From Sorghum bicolor (lineage: Eukaryota > Streptophyta > Magnoliopsida > Poales > Poaceae), in contig NC_012873.2 of the NCBI RefSeq assembly GCF_000003195.3, positions 6,471,894 through 6,535,893 on the forward strand: a stretch of DNA of 64,000 nucleotides, read 5' to 3'. Under the pieces are notes generated by a model that saw only the letters and a list, made by a program, of their open reading frames with translations, made no database searches and was not told where the DNA came from. Positions 58,463 to 64,000 of this stretch are shown one piece after another. Every line of letters begins with the position of its first letter. The stretch's first letter is position 1. A program made the position numbers and the translations under genes.

Positions 58463-59197
58463 CCGTGTGTTTGGTTGGGGGTTGGGTGGGTTGGGTTGGA
58501 TCCAACCCAGTTTTTGGGGACGGAGCCAACCCGTCCAGTGTTTGGTTGCACTTCTGTTTTTGGGGATGGAGCCAACCCATTTTAGTGTCATTTTAGTGTT
58601 TGGTCGAAGAATTGGAGACAGAGTGGCTCCGTTCAGTGTTTGGTTGAAGGAATTTACCGTGTGTTTGGTTGGAGAGCGGGGCGAGCCGGGTCGGAGCGAA
58701 CCCATTCTCGTGGCCGTTTGGTTGGAGGATAGGAGGGTTGGGTTGGCTCCAGGATGCGGGTTGGACCCGTCCGTCAAAATCTGGCGGACGGAGCCGCTCC
58801 AGCCGGGTTGGCTCCCACCAAACATTGAATTTCTTCATCCAAACACTGAATGGAGCCGCTATGTCCCCAATCTTTTAACCAAACACTGAAACGGATTGGC
58901 TCCGTCCCCAGAAGCAGAAGTGCAACCAAACACTGGAGGGGTTGACTCCGTCCCCCAAAACTGGGTTGGATCCAACCCAACCCACTCAACCCCCAACCAA
59001 ACACACGGTTAGTGTTTGGTGGGAGTCAACCCGAATGGAGCGGCTCCGTCCGCCAGATTTTGACGGACGAGTCCAACTCGCATCTGAGAGGAATATTCCA
59101 CTCTGGAGCCAACCTAACCCTCCCATCCTCCAACCAAACAGCCACAAGAATGAGTTCGCTCCGACCCGGCTCGCCCCGCTCTCCAACCAAACACACG
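58463..59197. mobile_element. MITE with CCGTGTGTTTGG ends, split by a second copy of itself
   Basis: The outer element starts CCGTGTGTTTGGTTGG and ends CCAACCAAACACACG, with TTA on both sides (58460-58462 and 59198-59200). Its left half is 58463-58653 and its right half about 59012-59197. Between them lies a complete copy in the opposite orientation. It begins about 350 bp after the DNAJC9-like stop codon. Confidence 0.88.
58657..59008. mobile_element. Inner, inverted copy of the same MITE
   Basis: This 352-bp element has intact ends CCGTGTGTTTGGTTGG and CCAACCAAACACACGG with TTA at 58654-58656 and 59009-59011. Its left part is the reverse complement of the outer element's right half, and its right part is the reverse complement of the outer left half. 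Confidence 0.88.
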
Positions 59198-59200
59198 TTA

Positions 59201-59470
59201 GGTTTTGTTTAGTTTGTGGTTAAAAAGTTTTTGACTGTCACATTGGATATTTTATGGGATATTGGAAGGGATGTTTGAAAACTAATACATAACTTGTTTG
59301 GAAACTGTGAGATGGATTATTAAGTCTAATTAATTTGTCATTAGTATATGTGTTATTGTAGCAATTATGTCTAATCATGGACTAATTAGGCTTAAAAGAT
59401 TCATCTTGTAGTTTTCATGCAAATTGTACAATTAGTTATTTTTTATCTTAACATTTGAAAGTTTTTGGGT
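59201..59470. mobile_element. Large Tourist-like MITE, right end degraded
   Basis: It begins GGTTTTGTTTAGTTTGTG directly after the TTA that also bounds the previous MITE. It carries the large-subfamily texts GGGATATTGGAAGGG, TCATTAGTATATGTG and GGCTTAAAAGATTCATC. The right terminal repeat is not clear. Confidence 0.7.
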
Positions 59471-59983
59471 ATCATCAGAACACATAAACAGAACGTCTAA
59501 AAGGTTCTCGAAAAAAGGCTATGTTGATTTTTTCCATACATAATAGGCAATGGCTGCATTGTGGTCACTATGAAAAATGTGCTCCTTAACAACAGGAATA
59601 GGCAAATCATTGATAGAGTAAAAATCAACAATGTGGCTGTTGAAATCGGTATGTATCCCAGGTTTACTTTCATGAATTATTTTATATTTAAACTCTCATG
59701 TTTAATGACTAAAATCAACCAATTTAGTTAATGCATATAGCTTTCGAAGTAACAATTAAAAGTTACTTTTCCCTTTCTCAAGTTGTTTCCAGGCTAGAAA
59801 AAATATATAATAAAAATAAAGTATATAGCAATAAAGGTATTAACAAAAATATGAAACGAGAAATAACCGTGTTGTCTAGTAAACTAGCCATTGCTCTCTC
59901 CTCTCTGTCAGGTCAAACATCCGATGATGTTGTCCGGTGCACACCTAAGAGCTCGGCTGCTCGGGTAAGCGTCAGCTGACAAA
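59471..59983. other. AT-rich intergenic stretch
   Basis: One short open frame (59731-59979) has no recognised domain and A-rich composition, so I do not call it a gene. Confidence 0.4.
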
Positions 59984-60336
59984 GGCCTGTCTAGTTTCCC
60001 ACCTAAAAATTTTTCATCCATCCCATCGAATCTTTCGACACATGCATGAAACATTAAATGTAGATTAAAAAAATAAACTAATTACACAGTTTGGTTGAAA
60101 ATCACGAGACGAATCTTTTAAGCCTAGTTACTCCATGATTAGCCTTAAGTGCTACAGTAACCCACATGTGCTAATGATAGATTAATTATGCTTAATAAAT
60201 TTGTCTTGCAGTTTCCTGACGAGCTATGTAATTTGTTTTTTTATTAGTTTCTAAAAATCCCTCCCGACATCCTTCCGACATATCCGATGTGACATCCAAA
60301 AAATTTTCATCTCCAATCTAAACAGGTTCTAAGGGC
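59984..60336. mobile_element. Large Tourist-like MITE, reverse of the 16812 copy
   Basis: It begins GGCCTGTCTAGTTTCCC and contains, in reverse order, the parts of the 16812-17160 element: GAGACGAATCTTTTAAGCC, CCACATGTGCTAATGATAG, CTCCCGACATCCTTCCGACA and CAATCTAAACAGG. The right border is placed only approximately. Confidence 0.8.
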
Positions 60337-60604
60337 CTGTACAACGCTCGACGCTTATTGGCCGTTATTCTGTTTTTCTGCCACCGTGGAGCACTGGACA
60401 ACTTGGGGCGCTTGTGGACGGCATCACCGCTCTATGAAGCGGCGGCGCTTCGACTGCTGCTTGCGTAATTCCTTGAGAGCTATTCAGTTTATTTTGATAC
60501 GCTAAGTGTCTGCAGCATGATTTTTGCATTTGTAGATTAAGCTGCATGTTTCGTTTTTTCCTTTATATGGTCCTATAGGAGCCCTGGCGTTGTACGTGCC
60601 CTAA

Positions 60605-60866
60605 GGCCTCGTTGGTTTAGGCCAGATTGGGCCGTTCCCAAGTCCGTTCTCGACGGATTGCCGTAGCCTTTTTTTTAATTCGGATGTGAATGAAAATATG
60701 TGTTTGTTTTGGCCTGACATGGAATTAAAACCCCCGAAGCGATAGGTTGACGCGTTTTCCGTGGATAAGATGATAGGCTAGAACGAAAATTGGCTTCGCT
60801 TTTTACAGTCTTCCTAGGCCGGAATAGAACCGGATCTCCTAGAATTCTGATCAAATGAACGTGGCC
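60605..60866. mobile_element. MITE with GGCCTCGTT ends
   Basis: Ends GGCCTCGTTGGTTT and AAATGAACGTGGCC are short inverted repeats 262 bp apart, flanked by TAA on both sides (60602-60604 and 60867-60869). Confidence 0.65.
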
Positions 60867-61383
60867 TAAACCTTTGCTTTGCAACCCCCTATGGTAGAAA
60901 TGGTATGATGCCACGTCCGGTGGCCATACCGGACAAGTCCAGCGGGCCCTTTTAAATTTCCCATGTCTAGCTGGTCTTGCAGTGGATCCATTCGGTGTTC
61001 CTTTAAAATTCCCATGTCTAGCTGGTTTTGCACCGGACCGTCTGATGCCCTCAATAGTAGAACCGACGATTTTGATTAAACAAGACCGAGCAAATATGAT
61101 TGTATTTTTTATGTGATAAAAATATATGTTATATATTTATTTTTTTTTAAAAAAATAATATTTCTTACCAAAATTATCATATTTTTAATAAAAAGGTGAA
61201 ATTCATATTTTTTTATACGTACTGGTGTTGGTGTAGAAACTGTAATGTGGACCAATCGACTACATACTCCTATACTCGACATGATTGGTTATAAAACAGG
61301 TAAACAAACGTACGTTCTGCTGTTTAGCAGCAGTTGATGGAGACTGTGAGCACAGTGAGTCTGTGAGACAAAAGATCAGATGC
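60867..61383. other. Intergenic stretch
   Basis: No gene is visible. The text CCCATGTCTAGCTGGT occurs twice within about 55 bp near 60960 and 61010, a small local duplication. Confidence 0.4.
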
Positions 61384-61625
61384 GGCCTTGTTTAGTTCTC
61401 CAAAAATTTTGTAAATTTTTTCAGATTTCCTGTCACATCGAATCTTTAGACGTATATATGGAGTATTAAATATAGATGAAAATAAAAATTAATTGCACAG
61501 TTTGGTCGAAATTGGCGAGACGAATCTTTTGAGCCTAGTTAGTCTATAATTGAACAATATTTGTTAAATAAAAACGAAAGTGGTATTATTTCTGTTTTGC
61601 AAAATTTTTTGGAAGTAAACAAGGC
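61384..61625. mobile_element. Tourist-like MITE
   Basis: A 242-bp element has ends GGCCTTGTTTAGTTCTCC and GTAAACAAGGC, with the shared core GAGACGAATCTTTTGAGCC. Confidence 0.88.
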
Positions 61626-61743
61626 AGTAGCCGTTGCAATGACTGTAAATGTCACTTTTCAACACACAGACAAAACACACAGACAAGAAAAATAAGTTAA
61701 ACAGCATCTCCACGACAAGGACGAATTGCTGAAGATATATCTT

Positions 61744-61947
61744 AGGCTGAAAATTTTTAGGTTTGACTACTAAACATTTTCATTTGTATCTGATAATTAT
61801 TGTCAACTATATAACTAAGCTTAAAGATTCGTCTCATAGATTAAAAATAAATTGTGTAATTAGTTATTTTTTAATCTATATTAATGTTGTTCAATGATTC
61901 AATATGACAAAGAAAAAATTTGAACTTTTTTGGAACTAAATAAGGCC
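61744..61947. mobile_element. Tourist-like MITE, left end missing
   Basis: The right end GGAACTAAATAAGGCC and the core AAGATTCGTCTCATAG are present, but the left terminal GGCCTTGTTTAG is missing. It abuts the next element through a single TTA. Confidence 0.75.
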
Positions 61948-61950
61948 TTA

Positions 61951-62532
61951 GGCCTTGCTTAGTTTACTATCTAAAAACTTTTTATTCATCACATTGAATC
62001 TTTGGACACATGCATGGAGCATTAAATATATACAAAAATAAAAACTAATTGCACAATTTAGTTGTAAATCGCGAGACAAATTTTTTAAGCCTAATTAGCC
62101 CATAATTATCCATAACTGCTATAGTAACCCACATGTGCTAATGATAGATTAATTAGAGCAACTCCAGCCCAAGTCTCTAAATTAAACCCTTAAATTTTTA
62201 TTTACATGCTATGATAAAAAAGTAGGGGTTCAAATTAAGACCCAGCTCCAACCCACTTCCTGGGGCTGAAACTATAATTTGGGAGGGTATGCAAAATGGG
62301 AGCCCAAGTAGAAGGTGGGTTGAAGTTGATTTTTTTAGATCAAGTCCCTAGATTTAAAATAGGAACTTGTTTAGGAGGTGGGTTGGAGTTGCTCTTAGAC
62401 TTATAATAAATTTATCTCGCATTTTCCAGACAAACTATATAATTTGTTTTTTTATTAGTATTCAAATAGTCTTTTCAACATCTTGTGAAACCGATGTGAT
62501 ATCCAAAACCTTTTTATTCCCCAAACAATGCC
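61951..62532. mobile_element. Large Tourist-like MITE interrupted by another MITE
   Basis: Ends GGCCTTGCTTAGTTTAC and CCCAAACAATGCC are flanked by TTA (61948-61950 and 62533-62535). The large-subfamily text ACATGTGCTAATGATAGATT breaks off at 62155 and resumes at 62398 with GACTTATAATAAATTTATCT. Confidence 0.85.
62156..62394. mobile_element. MITE with GAGCAACTCCAGC ends nested in the Tourist element
   Basis: A 239-bp element has ends GAGCAACTCCAGCCC and GGGTTGGAGTTGCTC with TTA on both sides (62153-62155 and 62395-62397). It is a shorter relative of the 51729-52203 element. Confidence 0.9.
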
Positions 62533-62558
62533 TTAGTTGGAAGAAGAGCCCGATGTCA

Positions 62559-62782
62559 GGTCTTGTTTAGTTGGCAAAAATTTTGGGTTTTCGATACTAT
62601 AGTATTTTCGTTTTTATTTGATAAATATTGTCTAATCACGGAGTAACTAGGCTCAAAATATTCATCTCACAAATTACAGATAAACTGTATAATTAGTTTT
62701 TATTTTTATCTATATTTAATGCTTTATGCATGCGACCAAAGATTTGATGCGACGGAGAATCTTGAAAATTTTTACGAAGCCA
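62559..62782. mobile_element. Tourist-like MITE, right end missing
   Basis: The left end GGTCTTGTTTAGTTGGC and the core (TATTCATCTCACAAATTACA) are present. The match ends after CTTGAAAATTTTTACGAA, without the AACTAAACAAGGCC terminus. It lies only 55 bp downstream of the minus-strand gene that ends at 62837. Confidence 0.8.
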
Positions 62783-62836
62783 CAGTGTCAGACCGACCTA
62801 AAACTGTTTATTTCGGCCGGCGGCTGATGGATCGAT

Positions 62837-63223
62837 CTAGTCCTCGTCGTCGTCCTCGAGGAGCTTGAGGTATCTGTCAGGGTCGTCGCCGAAGACGCCT
62901 GGAGGTGGCGGGTACTTCTTGATGACCCTGGCCGGGTCGTCGTACCTATCGAGCTTTCCTGCACGGCGGTACTCCTCCCTTATATCTTCCTCCGTCAGGG
63001 CCATGTACGCGTGCACGCAGTCCAGTATCGCCCCGGTAAACGCGTCCGCCGCCTTCTGCTCCCGCGGGTTCCAATCGTGCCTGCGCCGAGGGGGCGCCGA
63101 GCTGCTACGTGGCGGCGGCGGTGCGGCGAAAGGAGGGCGAGGATGGCCGCACGGCAACAAGCCCCGGCGGCCCCGCGCTGCGGCGGCGGCGCTCCCTGAT
63201 CCTGAACCTGCTGCTGCCTCCAT
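62837..63223 (-). CDS. Unknown small protein, 128 residues, intronless
   Basis: I do not recognise this protein. From ATG at 63223 to TAG at 62837, it has an Ala/Gly/Ser-rich start, a Pro/Arg-rich stretch, and a better-structured C-terminal half containing DWNPREQKAADAFTGAILDC, then EEDIREEYRRAGKLDRYDD and KKYPPPPGVFGDDPDRYLKL, ending in an acidic tail LEDDDED. Third codon positions are GC-rich, like real grass genes and unlike the surrounding AT-rich MITE sequence. No signal peptide or membrane segment is seen. The upstream frame is open but has no earlier ATG. It could be a real lineage-specific gene or a fragment of one. Confidence 0.5.
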   Translation of the reverse strand: MEAAAGSGSGSAAAAARGRRGLLPCGHPRPPFAAPPPPRSSSAPPRRRHDWNPREQKAADAFTGAILDCVHAYMALTEEDIREEYRRAGKLDRYDDPARVIKKYPPPPGVFGDDPDRYLKLLEDDDED

Positions 63224-63790
63224 ATATGAATCTCCAACAGATCTTCGATTTGTTTGCAAATAAGAAAGAAAAACAAAGATAACCGGCCGGATCGAGGTCC
63301 CCGTTTTATTTTATAGATAGATAGACCTCCTAGTAGCCGGCCCTCGCACCTCGGACATGAATCGGATCGGAGATCGTGGTTCGTGGGGACGATTCATGAA
63401 AGGATCGGAGAACCGGAGTCGTATACCAACGCGGAGGTGGTGTCCCAGGGGATAGGTGTCCCCTCTTGATCCAACGGTTAAGATGTAAACGAGGGGATGG
63501 CAGTGGGATCATTAGAACCTGTGATTTGGAGAATGGATGTTCGAAATAAAGTGCAATCACAGAGACTCGCAGTGTGCAGTGGGCAGATAGCATTGAATAC
63601 TACTTCATTTATGATGTGGCTTGAGGCATACGACTCTCCAGTCTCAAAAACTCAAGAAGGGAGCGCGGGCGCGCGCGGCCATGGCGACCTTATGTGGAGT
63701 GTGCTCGTGCGTAGGAAGGAAGAGATAGCAATCTTGCCCAAGGGCACCCATTCGTTAGTGCTAGCTCCTAAGGCCAGTGCGGAGTAGAAA
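63224..63790. other. Region between two weak gene calls
   Basis: A plus-strand frame of about 96 residues (63497-63787) ends three bases before the next ATG. It has no recognised domain. It could be leader sequence of the gene starting at 63791 or a repeat-derived frame. Confidence 0.3.
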
Positions 63791-63995
63791 ATGGGTTCCG
63801 AATCAATGGGTGATCTGCATCAAGTTGGGATCGTGATAAACCAGCAAGGCGAACTGGATGTGGCGGCAACGGGATCAAACGTCGACTCCGGTGGCGGGAT
63901 TACATCGGCAAGTGGAGGGAGCGCGGAGGTAGATGCGGACCCTATGCACAGAGCCATGGAAGTCTCTGTGGCGGGCGATTCAGACAATATCCAAG
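63791..63995 (+). CDS. Possible first exon of a gene leaving the window
   Basis: ATG at 63791 opens a 68-codon frame (begins MGSESMGDLHQVGIVINQQG) that ends with CAAG|GTAAG, a good splice donor, five bases before the window edge. The product is Gly/Ser/Asp-rich with no recognised domain. It could be the first coding exon of a host gene or of a transposase-derived gene. The rest lies outside the window. Confidence 0.3.
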
Positions 63996-64000
63996 GTAAG

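Noticed and set aside
58460..59220. Open frames on both strands with repeated FGWGLGGLGWIQPSF-like text
   Set aside because: They are translations of the self-nested MITE; the repeats come from its inverted copies.

Overview
This is nuclear DNA from a grass, most likely an Andropogoneae species such as sorghum. The case rests on spliced genes with GT-AG introns, GC-rich first exons, and close matches in layout to known cereal genes. It also rests on a very high density of grass MITEs, above all Tourist-like elements with GGCCTTGTTTAGTT ends, several of them with TTA/TAA target duplications. The species call is an inference from these features.

Six conserved protein-coding genes could be assembled exon by exon with every splice phase closing. 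From left to right they are: a TBCC-domain protein (TBCCD1 type, minus strand, 6786-14575, 8 exons, 571 aa); a group D/TGA bZIP factor with a DOG1 domain of the LIGULELESS2/TGA9/TGA10 type (plus, 24748-33477, 10 exons, 488 aa); an ABHD18/DUF2048 alpha/beta hydrolase (minus, 34256-37035, 5 coding exons, 366 aa); a secreted GH127 (DUF1680) beta-L-arabinofuranosidase-like enzyme with a C-terminal AbfB-like domain (plus, 43071-47502, 12 exons, 888 aa); an A20/AN1 zinc-finger stress-associated protein (minus, 49302-49817, one coding exon, 171 aa); and a DNAJC9-type J-protein/histone co-chaperone (plus, 55201-58111, 8 exons, 285 aa). A small intronless unknown gene (minus, 62837-63223) and a first exon running off the window (plus, from 63791) are weaker calls.

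The space between genes is mostly transposon-derived. From 15 to 24 kb lies a TE-rich block: Stowaway with an inserted SINE-like unit, several Tourist MITEs, a Mutator-type MITE with a 9-bp target duplication, a Helitron 3' end, a 1.1-kb solo LTR and a CACTA element. A second CACTA of the same family sits inside the 4.1-kb intron 8 of the bZIP gene. At 58.4-59.2 kb one MITE has inserted into a second copy of itself in the opposite orientation. At 61.4-62.8 kb Tourist MITEs are stacked end to end, one of them interrupted by another MITE.

The genes do not form a pathway or cluster; they are ordinary independent nuclear genes. I found no clearly new biological system. The best leads are: the GC-AG intron in the bZIP gene; two short upstream reading frames before its start, one overlapping the start codon; a canonical E2F site just upstream of the DNAJC9 TATA box; the self-nested MITE; and the pair of promoter-carrying CACTA elements flanking and inside the bZIP gene.
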